Source: Proteobacteria bacterium SG_bin6
GTDB lineage: Bacteria; Pseudomonadota; Alphaproteobacteria; Sphingomonadales; Sphingomonadaceae
Length of the DNA stretch: 64,000 nt
Assembly (NCBI GenBank): GCA_002083435.1
Contig: LWDJ01000002.1
Location: 1-64,000, forward strand
Direction of reading: 5' to 3'
Made by a program: the position numbers and the translations under genes. Under the pieces are notes generated by a model that was not told the DNA's origin, ran no database searches, and saw only the letters and a program-made list of their open reading frames with translations. Shown in pieces: positions 17,387 to 26,545 of the stretch; the first letter of the stretch is position 1, and every line of letters starts with the position of its first letter.

Positions 17387-19614
17387 CGCGGCGCTCCCTC
17401 CTGCGGCCGCAACGGTGCGGCGGGTTCCTTCAGCACGGGCACGGGCACGCGCGGATCCTCGATGCTGCCCGGCGTGCCCGGCGGCGGCAGCGGCGGCTCG
17501 GCGCCGAAGTAATCGCGCACCAGCTGGTCGATCGTCGGTTCATGCCCGCCGGGCTGGATGCCCTGCTGCAAGCGGACATAGCCGTAACGCTGCTCGGCGA
17601 GCTTGCGCGCATCCTCGGCGGTGCGCAGGATCGTCGGGCGGATGAAGATGATCAGGTTGGTCTTGGTCCGCGTCTTGGCGCGCGAGCGGAACAGCTGCCC
17701 CAGCGCCGGGATGTCGCCGAGCAGCGGCACCTTCTCCAGCGTGCGCCGCTCATTATCGTCGAGCAGGCCGCCGATCACCGCGATCTGGCCGTCATCGACG
17801 GTCATCGTGGTTTCTACCTCGCGCTTGTTGAGGATCAGGTCGCTATTGTCCTGCGACACCGGCCCCGCGATCGAGCTGACCTGCTGGCGCAGGAACAGCT
17901 TCACCGATCCCGACGAATTGACCTGCGGCCGTACTTCCAGCTCGATGCCGACGTTTTCGCGCTGCACGGTGCGGAAGGCATTGTCGAAATTCTGGCTGAG
18001 CGCCTGCCCGGTGGTGATCGGCACTTCCTGGCCGACCAGGATGCGCGCCGGCTGATTGTCGAGCGTCACGATATGCGGCGCCTGCAACAGGTTGGAGGTG
18101 GTGTCGCTCTTCACCGCGTTGACGATGCCGGCGAACACCCCGTCGCGCCCGATCCGCGTCGCGAAACCGCCGAAGCCGCCCGAGGCGCCGATGATCTCGT
18201 TGAGCGCGCTCTGGGCGAGCGCGTCGCTGACAGTGCTGTTGACCGAGGTGGTCGTGCCGCCGGCGTTCGTCGTCGTCGTTCTGGTGTTCAGCTGGCGCGC
18301 ACCCACCGCGCCCGCGATTTGCAGCAAATTGGGCGCGGCGTTGCTGAACGAGGTGGTCGCGATCGGCACCCCGCTACCCCCCAGTGAGCCGATCAGGAAT
18401 TGCAGGCCGAGCCGGTTCGCGGTCTGGTCCGACACCTCGGCGACGATCGCCTCGACCAGCACCTGCTCGCGCCGCGTGTCGAGCTGGCGCACCACTTCGG
18501 CGAGCTGGCGCTGCACTTCGGCCGGGGCGGCGATCACGATCGCGTTGGCGCCGGCGAAGCGGGTGACGACCGCCGCCGTCCGCCCGCCCTCGGCGACGAT
18601 CGCCGGCGGCGCATTGGGGTTGACCCCACCTTGCTGCGCCGCGCCCGGAAATTGCTGCGCCTGGGGCGCGACGATGTTGCGCGCGTTCGCGCTCGATCCG
18701 CTGTTCGAATTGCCGAAGCCGCTCGATTGGCTGAGCTGCTGCGGTTGAGTCGGCGCGCTCGGCTGCTGGCCGACAAGCTGTTGCAGCACCGGCAGCAACT
18801 GTTCGGCATCGGCGTTCTGCAGGAACACGACCTTCACTTCGGTGCCGAGCGAGGCGCGGCGATCGAGCTCGGCGGCGACCTCGGCCAGGCGTGCGACCGA
18901 TGCCGGATCCCCGCGCAGCGCGACCGCGTTCGAACTCGTCACCGGCACCACCGACACGGTCGAGGCACCCGGCGCCCCCTGTTGCTGGCTACCCTGCACC
19001 AGCTGCTGCAGCGCGGTCGCGATCTCGCGCGCGCCGGCGTTCTTCAGCGCGACCAGCCGGGTCGCGGCATTGTCGGTATCGATCTGGCGCAGCACCTCGC
19101 GCACGCGGCGGACATTGTCGGCGAAATCGACGATCACCACCGAATTGCCGCCGCGATTGGCGGTGACGGTCCCTTGCGGGCTCACCAGGTTGCGCACGGT
19201 ATCAACCGCCGAGGCGGCGTCGATCGAGCGCAGCCGCACGATCTCGGTGACGAGCGTGTTGCGCGCCGCCGCCCCCGCCCCGCCGACCCGTGTCGGCTGC
19301 TGCGCCGCGCCCTCGATCGGCTGCACCCGGAACGCGCCGTTCGCGGTGGGCACCGCGACCAGGCCGTTGGCGCGCAGCGTCGAGAGGAACACCTCCAGAT
19401 ATTCGGAGCGCGACAGCGGCCGGTCGGTCACCACCGTCACCTTGCCCTGCACGCGGTTGTCGATGATGAACGTGCGCCCCGTCGCCTTGGCCGCATCGGC
19501 GATGAAGGCGCGGATGTCGGCGTCGCGGACGTTGAGCGTCATCTGCGACAGCGCGGGCGCGGCGAGGGTCAGCGCGAGCGCGGCGGCGCCCGCCAGGCGA
19601 TGGCGGCGGATCAT
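17383..19614 (-). CDS. gspD: Type II secretion outer-membrane secretin D
   Basis: This 743-residue secretin starts at the ATG at 19614, which overlaps the gspC stop. A signal peptide (GAAALALTLAAPALS) is followed by N0 (MTLNVRDADIRAFIADAAKA) and the N1-N3 repeats, one with a Gln/Ser/Asn-rich loop (QPQQLSQSSGFGNSNSGSSA). The secretin core contains VPLLGDIPALGQLFRSRAKT and LIIFIRPTILR. It forms the outer-membrane gate for folded proteins. A short Pro-rich tail ends the protein. Confidence 0.97.
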   Translation of the reverse strand: MIRRHRLAGAAALALTLAAPALSQMTLNVRDADIRAFIADAAKATGRTFIIDNRVQGKVTVVTDRPLSRSEYLEVFLSTLRANGLVAVPTANGAFRVQPIEGAAQQPTRVGGAGAAARNTLVTEIVRLRSIDAASAVDTVRNLVSPQGTVTANRGGNSVVIVDFADNVRRVREVLRQIDTDNAATRLVALKNAGAREIATALQQLVQGSQQQGAPGASTVSVVPVTSSNAVALRGDPASVARLAEVAAELDRRASLGTEVKVVFLQNADAEQLLPVLQQLVGQQPSAPTQPQQLSQSSGFGNSNSGSSANARNIVAPQAQQFPGAAQQGGVNPNAPPAIVAEGGRTAAVVTRFAGANAIVIAAPAEVQRQLAEVVRQLDTRREQVLVEAIVAEVSDQTANRLGLQFLIGSLGGSGVPIATTSFSNAAPNLLQIAGAVGARQLNTRTTTTNAGGTTTSVNSTVSDALAQSALNEIIGASGGFGGFATRIGRDGVFAGIVNAVKSDTTSNLLQAPHIVTLDNQPARILVGQEVPITTGQALSQNFDNAFRTVQRENVGIELEVRPQVNSSGSVKLFLRQQVSSIAGPVSQDNSDLILNKREVETTMTVDDGQIAVIGGLLDDNERRTLEKVPLLGDIPALGQLFRSRAKTRTKTNLIIFIRPTILRTAEDARKLAEQRYGYVRLQQGIQPGGHEPTIDQLVRDYFGAEPPLPPPGTPGSIEDPRVPVPVLKEPAAPLRPQEGAPR

Positions 19615-20444
19615 GCCCCGGTCACCGCGATCACGATCGGCAGCACTTCGGCGCCGCGCTCGACCGAAAGCGGAATGTTGCCGCCCTTGGCATATTGCCC
19701 CGCCAGCTTGTCGATATCCCCCGGCCCGGTCACCGGCCGTCCCCCGATTTGCGTCACGATATCCCCGTCCTTCAAACCCACTTGGCGGAAAAGTTGCCCC
19801 GAACCCTGCGGGCGCACCACCAGCCCGGTCACCTGGCCATTGTCGATGCGCGGAATGAAGCCGATCTCCGCGCGCAGCCGGGCGAGCGACACCCCCGGCG
19901 CGGTGGGAGCGTCGACCATTTCGGCGGGCGCCGCGCCGTCGGCCGCGACCGTCCCGCCGCCGCCCGCCGACTGATCTAGAAACAGCTGCTCGTCGCGCCC
20001 GCCCCGCGTGAGCGTCACATGATCGAAATAGACCGCCTTCAGCGTCACCCCCGGCGCGACCTCCTCGCCGACCGCGAAGCTCGTCTGCACCCCATCGGCG
20101 CCGGCGATGATCGCCGAGCCGCGTCCGCTGGCTTCGTTGAGCCGCGTGCCGAACAAGGTGAGCTGGAGCGCGGTGACCGCGACCGGCGCCGCCGCCGTCG
20201 CGCCGCCGCCCAGCCGGAAGAACGGATCGAACCGCGCGAGCAGTTCGGGCGCCGCAGCGCCGACGCCCGCCGGCGGCAGGCGCCAATCGCCGAGCGGGCC
20301 GACCGGGGTGACGATCGCCCAGATCAATCGTGCCGCCTGGACCGCCAGCAGCGCCATCAGCGCGAGTTCAAGCGCGCTGTAGGCGATGTTGAGCGGCAGC
20401 CGCCGCAACAGACCGCGCGCCCGCGCGTCGATCGACAATCGCAT
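19611..20444 (-). CDS. gspC: Type II secretion protein C with PDZ domain
   Basis: This is the first gene of the operon (277 residues). It has a short cytoplasmic N terminus, a membrane segment (ALELALMALLAVQAARLIWA), the HR domain (LTLFGTRL, AIIAGADGVQTSFAVGEEV) and a C-terminal PDZ domain (GLVVRPQGSGQLFRQVGLKD, GDIVTQIGGRPV). It connects the inner-membrane platform with the secretin and recognises substrates. The divergent region to 20562 should hold the operon promoter. Confidence 0.94.
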   Translation of the reverse strand: MRLSIDARARGLLRRLPLNIAYSALELALMALLAVQAARLIWAIVTPVGPLGDWRLPPAGVGAAAPELLARFDPFFRLGGGATAAAPVAVTALQLTLFGTRLNEASGRGSAIIAGADGVQTSFAVGEEVAPGVTLKAVYFDHVTLTRGGRDEQLFLDQSAGGGGTVAADGAAPAEMVDAPTAPGVSLARLRAEIGFIPRIDNGQVTGLVVRPQGSGQLFRQVGLKDGDIVTQIGGRPVTGPGDIDKLAGQYAKGGNIPLSVERGAEVLPIVIAVTGA

Positions 20445-20561
20445 TCCGTGATCCCCTAGCCGGCCGGGCCTAGGCGGAAGGCTTTACGGCAAGGCTTCAA
20501 TTTGGTGTCGTTTTTGTGACTATCGCCACGGTCTTGCGGTCGATCAAGCTAAAGCTGGCGC

Positions 20562-21245
20562 ATGGTGTCGGCCTTTGGCAACGTTATGGCTATGAAAGTT
20601 CATCCCTGCGGTAATGGCTTCCCACCCGATGCGCTGATCGCCCGGCTGGCGGCGCTGCCCGGCGTGCAGAAGGTGCCGAGCCCCAAGCTCACTCTGTTCA
20701 TCAAGCGCGGCTTCGCGAGCGCGGCGCTGTGCGCGGCGCTGATCGCGCGGATCGACGCCGAGCGCCGCCCCTCCACCGTGTCCGACGATAATGGCGACCC
20801 GCGCTATCGCACGAGCGAGACCTGCGATCTGCGCGCGGACGAGCCGCTGACCCAGCAGGTCGAAGCCGCGCTCGCCGAACTGCTCGGGCTCGATCCGGCG
20901 TTCGGCGAGCCGCTGCAGGGGCAGCGCTACGCGGTTGGTCAGGAGTTCAAGCAGCATACCGATTATTTCGAGCCGCTGAGCCCCGATTATGAGCGGTTCT
21001 GCGCGGTGGCGGGGCAGCGGACCTGGACGGCGATGCTCTATCTGAACGCGCCCGAAGCGGGCGGCGCGACCCGGTTCAAGACGATCGACAAGATCGTCCA
21101 GCCCGAACCCGGCAAGCTGCTGCTGTGGAACAATCTGCGCCCCGACGGCAGCGGCAACCCCGCGACGCTGCACCAGGGGATGAAGGTGCGCGCCGGCACC
21201 AAATATGTCCTCACCAAATGGTATCGGCAGCGTCGCTGGGGGTGA
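20562..21245 (+). CDS. Prolyl 4-hydroxylase-like 2OG-Fe(II) oxygenase
   Basis: This non-heme iron dioxygenase of the P4H-alpha type has 227 residues from the first ATG (219 from the ATG at 20586). Iron ligands are His and Asp in EFKQHTDYFEP and the distal His in PATLHQGMKVRAG. The 2-oxoglutarate Lys lies in GTKYVLTKWYR. SDDNGDPRYRTSETCDL is the usual substrate-loop region. It would hydroxylate proline, or another residue, in a peptide. It is divergent from gspC and lies upstream of a Pro/Thr-linker lipoprotein gene; no signal peptide is seen, so it is probably cytoplasmic. Confidence 0.88.
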   Translation: MVSAFGNVMAMKVHPCGNGFPPDALIARLAALPGVQKVPSPKLTLFIKRGFASAALCAALIARIDAERRPSTVSDDNGDPRYRTSETCDLRADEPLTQQVEAALAELLGLDPAFGEPLQGQRYAVGQEFKQHTDYFEPLSPDYERFCAVAGQRTWTAMLYLNAPEAGGATRFKTIDKIVQPEPGKLLLWNNLRPDGSGNPATLHQGMKVRAGTKYVLTKWYRQRRWG

Positions 21246-21342
21246 GACGATTCGGCAACACGCCACGGCCAATTTCCCGAAATGACGCACGCCCAATGCT
21301 GAATGGCCAAAGCTTACCGTTTTCCTAAGACGATTCACGGGA

Positions 21343-21371
21343 CTGTAATTTTTTGTCCGTCAACTTGTAAC
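21343..21371 (+). promoter_or_regulatory. Possible Pho-box-like direct repeats
   Basis: CTGTAAT at 21343-21349 and TTGTAAC at 21365-21371 lie 22 bases apart, two 11-base steps, which is the spacing of PhoB half-sites. The middle half-site (TGTCCGT) matches poorly. The site lies in an AT-rich patch about 135 bases before the lipoprotein start. This is weak evidence and could be coincidence. Confidence 0.25.
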
Positions 21372-21504
21372 AGTTTCCCAATCTTAGCGTCATGGAGCCC
21401 GCCTAAGCGCCGTCCGACGACTGCGCGAGGGGGCGAACCGACTCGTGGCGACATCGTCGTGGCACAGACCCAAGCCGGTCAGAAAAACGCTGGAGACAGG
21501 GACC

Positions 21505-23199
21505 ATGAACACCATCAATCTTCGTCGCATGCTGATCGCGACGTGCTCGGTCGCCGCGCTGAGCGGCTGCGGCGCCAACGACATCGCCTCGCCCGGCACC
21601 GGCGGCAATGTGACGATCAACAACGTCACCCCCGCGCCGACCCCGACGCCGACCCCCACGCCGACCCCGACCGCGACGCTGGTGACGCCGGCCGCCGGCT
21701 GCCCGACCATCGCCAACGACGCGCAGCTGACGAGCGCCGGCACACTTACCGGCCCGACCGGCCAGTATCTCGTCTGCAACATGCCGGCGCGTATCACGCG
21801 TTCCTCGACGCTGCCCTTCGTGCGCGGCGTGCTGTACCAGCTCAACGGCCGCGTCGATGTCGGCAACGACCAAGGCCCTTCGACCACCGGCACCAGCAAC
21901 GTCGTGCTGACGATCGAACCGGGCGTGATCGTGATCGGCGCGCCGGGCGCTTCGTGGCTCGGCGTCAACCGCGGCAATCAGCTCCAGGCGGTCGGCACCC
22001 CCACCCGTCCGATCATCTTCACCAGCCGCGACAACGTGCTTGGGCTGAACACCGATAGCTCGGCCGGCCAGTGGGGCGGCGTCGTGCTGCTCGGCCGCGC
22101 CCAGATCACCGATTGCGCCGCGACCGGCGCGCAGCCGGGCACCGTGGCGTGCGAGCGCCAGACCGAAGGCGCCGCTGATCCGTCGCTCTATGGCGGCGCG
22201 AACAACACCGAAAGCAGCGGGCGCATCCAATATATGCAGATCCGCTATTCGGGCTTCGTGCTCTCGGGCAACAGCGAGCTTCAGGCGCTCACCACCGAAG
22301 GCACCGGCGGCGGCACCCAGATCAGCTTCGTCCAGTCGGTCAACAGCTCGGACGACGGCGCCGAGTTCTTCGGCGGCCGGGTGAACTTCCGCTACTACAT
22401 CTCGATGGGTGCGCTGGACGACAATCTCGACACCGACACCGGCCTGAAGGGCAACTTCCAATATGTGATCGTCGCCCAGCGTGACGGTTCGGCCGCGCTC
22501 GGCGCCGACTCGATCATCGAAGCTGATTCGGACAACGCCTTCGATCAGCAGCTGCCGCGTCAGAACACGATCATCTCGAACTTCGTGTTCCTCGCCCGGG
22601 TCGCCTCGGCCAACAACTCGACCGCGATCCTGCTGCGCGGCGGCACCGACTACACGCTCGTCAACGGCTTCATGGACGCGCAGAACTCGCAATCGTGCCT
22701 GCGCATCAGCCGCGCCGCGACCGCCGACACCACCGCGAGCCTGGGGGTCAATGCGACCAACGTGGTCGTGGCGGGGGCGACGACGGGCAATGACGAGCTC
22801 GGCGCGCCGGTGTTCCGCTCGGTGCAGTTCCGCTGCCCGACCACGGCGCTGCAGGGCATCAACGGCGTGACCGACGCGCAGGTCGCGACGATCTTCGGCG
22901 CCGGCACCAACAACAACAGCATCACCTATGTGCCGACGCTGACCAACGGCTTCATCAACGGCGCGACCGAAACCGCGGTGCCGGTGTTCAACCCGACCAC
23001 GCTCAACGCCGCGTCGGGTGTCGCCTCGACCAGCGGCAGCCTGAACGGGGCGGCGGCGTTCTTCGACAACGTCACCTATGCCGGTGCCGTGCGCGACGCC
23101 AACGACACCTGGTACACGCAGTGGACCTGCACCAGCTCGGTGCTGAACCTCGGCACCAACAACACGGGCGCCTGCACCGCGCTGCCGGTCTTCTCCTGA
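21505..23199 (+). CDS. Surface lipoprotein with Pro/Thr linker, T2SS-adjacent (ElpS-like?)
   Basis: This 564-residue lipoprotein has an N-terminal signal and lipobox LSGC with Cys22, then an Ala/Pro/Thr linker (TPAPTPTPTPTPTPTATL, near 41-58). A long Gly/Asn/Thr-rich, right-handed-beta-like region follows, with repeated GTPTRPIIFTSRDN, GQWGGVVLLGRA, DDGAEFFGGRVN and ALDDNLDTDTGLKG. Start ATG 21505 was chosen because it yields the signal; an upstream in-frame ATG (21445) would bury it. In Caulobacter a T2SS-linked lipoprotein, ElpS, is secreted under phosphate limitation; equivalence here is inferred from context only. It probably forms a unit with the receptor gene 85 bases downstream. Confidence 0.8.
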   Translation: MNTINLRRMLIATCSVAALSGCGANDIASPGTGGNVTINNVTPAPTPTPTPTPTPTATLVTPAAGCPTIANDAQLTSAGTLTGPTGQYLVCNMPARITRSSTLPFVRGVLYQLNGRVDVGNDQGPSTTGTSNVVLTIEPGVIVIGAPGASWLGVNRGNQLQAVGTPTRPIIFTSRDNVLGLNTDSSAGQWGGVVLLGRAQITDCAATGAQPGTVACERQTEGAADPSLYGGANNTESSGRIQYMQIRYSGFVLSGNSELQALTTEGTGGGTQISFVQSVNSSDDGAEFFGGRVNFRYYISMGALDDNLDTDTGLKGNFQYVIVAQRDGSAALGADSIIEADSDNAFDQQLPRQNTIISNFVFLARVASANNSTAILLRGGTDYTLVNGFMDAQNSQSCLRISRAATADTTASLGVNATNVVVAGATTGNDELGAPVFRSVQFRCPTTALQGINGVTDAQVATIFGAGTNNNSITYVPTLTNGFINGATETAVPVFNPTTLNAASGVASTSGSLNGAAAFFDNVTYAGAVRDANDTWYTQWTCTSSVLNLGTNNTGACTALPVFS

Positions 23200-23283
23200 T
23201 CCTCGGCACGCACTGATGGGGCGGGGCGTCGCCGCAAGGCCGCGCTCCGCCCCCATTTCAAGAAGATTTCAAGGGGGTTGAAA

Positions 23284-26049
23284 ATGTCGAGGTCGTTCGA
23301 ACTGGCGAGTTTGCTGCTCGTTTCGTCGGCACTGGTGTCTCCGCCGGCCGCGCGCGCGCAGAGCGCGCCGGCCCCGAGTCAGAGCGGTCCCACGACCCCG
23401 GCGCCCGCCCCAACCCAGACCGGAACGACCCAGACCGGACCGACCCAGGCCGGCGATCAGCCCGCCGCCGACGCCGCCCAGGCGCCCGCCGAGCCCGCCG
23501 CCGAGCCCGCCCCCGAAGTCTCCGTCCCCGGCGGCGAAGTCGTCGTCACCGGCCGGCGCGGCCGCACCAACCTGCTGCGTTCGAGCACCCAGGCGCTGTC
23601 GCTGCTGTCGAGCGAGGACATCGCGCGTACCGGCGAAGGCGACATCGCTGGCGCCCTTTCCCGCGTCACGGGCCTGAGCGTCGTCGGCAACGGCTTCGTC
23701 TATGTCCGCGGTCTCGGCGACCGCTATTCGCTCGCTCTGCTCAACGGCCTGCCGCTGCCCAGCCCCGAACCGCTGCGCCGCGTGGTACCGCTCGACATTT
23801 TTCCGACCAACGTCATCGCCTCGTCGCTGGTGCAAAAGACCTATTCGACCAACTTCCCCGGCGAATATGGCGGCGGTGTCATCAACCTCACCACCAAATC
23901 GGTGCCGAAGGAGGGTTTCTTCAGCATCGACGCGGGCATCGGCGCCGACACGGTGACGACCGGCCAGCTCGGCTATACCTATTTCGGCACCGCGAGCGAC
24001 TGGACCGGCTTCGGCAATGGCGGCCGCCTGCCGCCGCCGGCGCTGCAGAATTACTTCAACAACGGCGTCCGGCTCAGCCAGCTGCCGTTCGCGCAGAATA
24101 TCGAGATCGCCTCGCAGCTGATCAACGGCCGCAACGCGGTCGTCCAGCGCAACGGCGCGCTGCCGCCCAATTGGTCGCTCGGCTTTTCGGGCGGCAAGTC
24201 GTGGGACATCGGCGACACCACGCTCGGCGTGATCGCGGCGTTCGGCTATAGCAACAAGTGGCGCACGCGCGACAACACCCAGCAGCTGGCAAGCTCGGGT
24301 GATCTCAGCCAGTTCGCGGAGAATTTCCGCCGCGTGATCACCGACAACCGGCTGGTGGTCGATGGTCTGATCGGGGTGAACCTCGACATTGGCGAGCAGA
24401 AGCTGCGCTGGACCACGCTCTATATCCGCGACACGCTGAAGCAGGCGCGGCTCGGCGAGGGCACCCGCCCCGCCCAGCAGCCCGATCTGATCTTCCGCGA
24501 TCAGGACACCGCCTGGTATGAGCGCCAGCTGCTCGACACTCAGCTGGTCGGCGAGTTCAAGATCGGCGATCTGTGGCGGGTCGAGCTGCGCGGCTCGTTC
24601 GCCAATTCGCGCCGCAACGCGCCGGCGGAGCTGAATTTCGAATATTCGCGCAACACCAACAACCCGATCGTTGATTTCCGCAACGTCTTCTTGAACCAGC
24701 TGAACAACCAGAACGGCAGCGCCACGATCGCCTATTCGCAGCTGCGCGAGAATCTGTACGCGGCCGGCGTCGACGTTACCTACAAGCCGCAGGACAATCT
24801 GACCGCGTCGTTCGGCTACACCTTCAACGACACGGGCCGCACCACCGAACGGCGCGATTTCCGTTATAACGGCCTCAACCTGCCGCTCGGCGTCGGCGCG
24901 TTGCGCCCCGATCTGCTGCTGAGCCCGGCGCCGGTGCGGGCGTTCGGCATCTTCCTCGAAGACCTGACCGAAGGCGGCAACGCGCTGTTCGGCGCGGGGC
25001 TCACCACCCATGCGAGCTATGGCCGGCTCCAGCTCGATCTGTTCGACAAGCTGAACCTCGACGTGGGCTTCCGCTACGAAAATGGCAGCCAGTTCACCCG
25101 CGCGATCCCGGTGTTCACCACCGGCGGCGGGATCGGCATTCCGCAGACGCGGATCGACCGTGATTACTGGCTGCCCGCGGTGACGCTCACCTACAAGCTC
25201 AACCCGCAAATGCAGTTCCGGATCAGCGGATCGAAGACGATCGCGCGGCCCCAGTTCCGCGAGCTGATCTTCCAACCCTATTACGATCCCGAATATAACC
25301 GCACCTATCGCGGCAACCCGCTGATCAACGACAGCCAGCTCTATAATGCCGAGGCGCGCTACGAATGGTATTTCGCGCGCGATCAGCGCTTCACGCTCGC
25401 CGGCTTCTACAAGCGGATCGAGAATCCGATCGAGCCGTTCGTCTCGCTGCTCAGCGATAACGACTATGTCGTCAGCTTCGCCAACGCCCCGCGCGCGCAG
25501 CTCTACGGGGTCGAGGTCGAGACGCAGAAATATTTCAACCTCGACGGGCTGTTCGGCAATTCGGCGTTCTTCGGATCGCGCCGCGCGGTGGTGATCGCGA
25601 ACTACACCTATACCAGTTCGGAAATTCAGGTCGGCGCCAACGATCCGGCGCAGGTGTTCCCGCTCAACATCACCCGGGCGACCCAGCTGTTCCGCAACGG
25701 CGTGCCGCTCACCGGCCAGTCGGACCATCTCGCCAACCTCGAGATCGGGCTGGAGCAGAAGAACGGGCTGTCGCAGCAGACGATCCTGTTCAACTATGCC
25801 AGCCGCCGGGTGACGCAGCGCGGCGGGCCGAACCAGCCCGATGTCTATGAAACTCCCGGCATCCGGCTCGATTTCGTCGCGCGCCAGGGCATCAAGCTGG
25901 CGGGCGTGATGACCGAGCTGAAGTTCGAAGCGCGCAACATCACCGGCACGCTGTTTCGCGAGTTGCAGGAGAACGGTCCCAACCGCATCTTCTTCAACCG
26001 TTATAACCAGGGCACGCAGCTGAATCTGTCACTGGGCGTGAAGTTCTGA
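23284..26049 (+). CDS. TonB-dependent outer-membrane receptor
   Basis: This receptor has about 921 residues from the ATG at 23284 (AAGGGGG six bases upstream). A signal peptide is followed by a Pro/Gln/Thr-rich stretch and the plug domain (GGEVVVTGRRGRTNLLRSST; VRGLGDRYSLALLNGLPLPS; VVPLDIFPTNVIASSLVQKT). A long 22-strand-type barrel ends GTQLNLSLGVKF with the terminal Phe needed for BAM assembly. It imports an unidentified substrate using TonB energy. Placement behind a T2SS-adjacent lipoprotein suggests a capture/import pair. Confidence 0.95.
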   Translation: MSRSFELASLLLVSSALVSPPAARAQSAPAPSQSGPTTPAPAPTQTGTTQTGPTQAGDQPAADAAQAPAEPAAEPAPEVSVPGGEVVVTGRRGRTNLLRSSTQALSLLSSEDIARTGEGDIAGALSRVTGLSVVGNGFVYVRGLGDRYSLALLNGLPLPSPEPLRRVVPLDIFPTNVIASSLVQKTYSTNFPGEYGGGVINLTTKSVPKEGFFSIDAGIGADTVTTGQLGYTYFGTASDWTGFGNGGRLPPPALQNYFNNGVRLSQLPFAQNIEIASQLINGRNAVVQRNGALPPNWSLGFSGGKSWDIGDTTLGVIAAFGYSNKWRTRDNTQQLASSGDLSQFAENFRRVITDNRLVVDGLIGVNLDIGEQKLRWTTLYIRDTLKQARLGEGTRPAQQPDLIFRDQDTAWYERQLLDTQLVGEFKIGDLWRVELRGSFANSRRNAPAELNFEYSRNTNNPIVDFRNVFLNQLNNQNGSATIAYSQLRENLYAAGVDVTYKPQDNLTASFGYTFNDTGRTTERRDFRYNGLNLPLGVGALRPDLLLSPAPVRAFGIFLEDLTEGGNALFGAGLTTHASYGRLQLDLFDKLNLDVGFRYENGSQFTRAIPVFTTGGGIGIPQTRIDRDYWLPAVTLTYKLNPQMQFRISGSKTIARPQFRELIFQPYYDPEYNRTYRGNPLINDSQLYNAEARYEWYFARDQRFTLAGFYKRIENPIEPFVSLLSDNDYVVSFANAPRAQLYGVEVETQKYFNLDGLFGNSAFFGSRRAVVIANYTYTSSEIQVGANDPAQVFPLNITRATQLFRNGVPLTGQSDHLANLEIGLEQKNGLSQQTILFNYASRRVTQRGGPNQPDVYETPGIRLDFVARQGIKLAGVMTELKFEARNITGTLFRELQENGPNRIFFNRYNQGTQLNLSLGVKF

Positions 26050-26064
26050 ACGGCAGCGGGCCAC

Positions 26065-26102
26065 AGCCGCCGTCCCTTGAACGAGGTGCGGCGGCTTTTT
26101 TG
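26065..26102 (+). terminator. Rho-independent terminator after the TonB receptor gene
   Basis: Arms AGCCGCCG and CGGCGGCT form an 8-base perfect stem with a 16-base loop that can pair further. TTTTTTG follows directly. It begins 16 bases after the receptor stop codon. Confidence 0.75.
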
Positions 26103-26251
26103 TTTTCGGAAACCAAGCCCGGGTCGCTGGAGCCAATGCTGCGCATTGATTTGGCTTGACGGGTCAAGATCGTCACGAAAAGCCTTCAATCTGCGCCGAT
26201 TTCATCAGCCGGCCAACGTTACCGGCCGCGGCAAGAACGATCTCATGGATA
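26103..26251. other. Intergenic stretch, no supported gene
   Basis: With the next low-confidence frame this is part of a 486-base interval between the receptor and the next convincing gene. It contains short frames on both strands with basic, low-complexity translations. A KNDLMDNAKAVA stretch faintly recalls transposase debris but is too short to call. No tRNA, array or clear repeat is seen. Confidence 0.4.
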
Positions 26252-26545
26252 ATGCCAAAGCCGTGGCGAGCGACTGCATTTGCGCTTTACCGGCAACAAT
26301 TACAGGCTCGTCCCATACAGCCGAAGCTGGCCTTGCCAAGCTTGCTCGCACTGGCGGCGCGCTTGGGTGGTGCCCACGGGGGATTGATGCCACCAGGGCC
26401 GGCTTCGATGCCGGACGCGCGGGGGGGCGGCCACGGCGCCAGCGCCCCCGTAACTGTGGATTGGTCCGTTGACTTGCTTGTGCAAGCCGCCGACACGTCG
26501 CCAGGCGCCGTGATCTGGGGAAAGAATGTTTCCCAATGGCAATGA
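26252..26545 (+). CDS. Doubtful small ORF upstream of an unknown gene
   Basis: A 97-codon frame from ATG 26252 ends TSPGAVIWGKNVSQWQ. Its TGA overlaps the ATG at 26542 of the next gene (ATGA). The second half looks more protein-like than the first. The RBS is poor and no family is recognised. It may be real and coupled to the next gene, or chance. Confidence 0.3.
   Translation: MPKPWRATAFALYRQQLQARPIQPKLALPSLLALAARLGGAHGGLMPPGPASMPDARGGGHGASAPVTVDWSVDLLVQAADTSPGAVIWGKNVSQWQ

Noticed and set aside
21640..21675. A simple-sequence repeat (ACGCCGACCCC-type) as a mobile or regulatory element
   Set aside because: It codes the Thr/Pro linker of the lipoprotein; no sign of independent function, though slippage-prone length variation is possible.
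23269..25728. An 819-codon minus-strand frame opposite the TonB receptor
   Set aside because: Shadow of the receptor coding strand: periodic Glu/Arg/Val composition with no recognisable domain.
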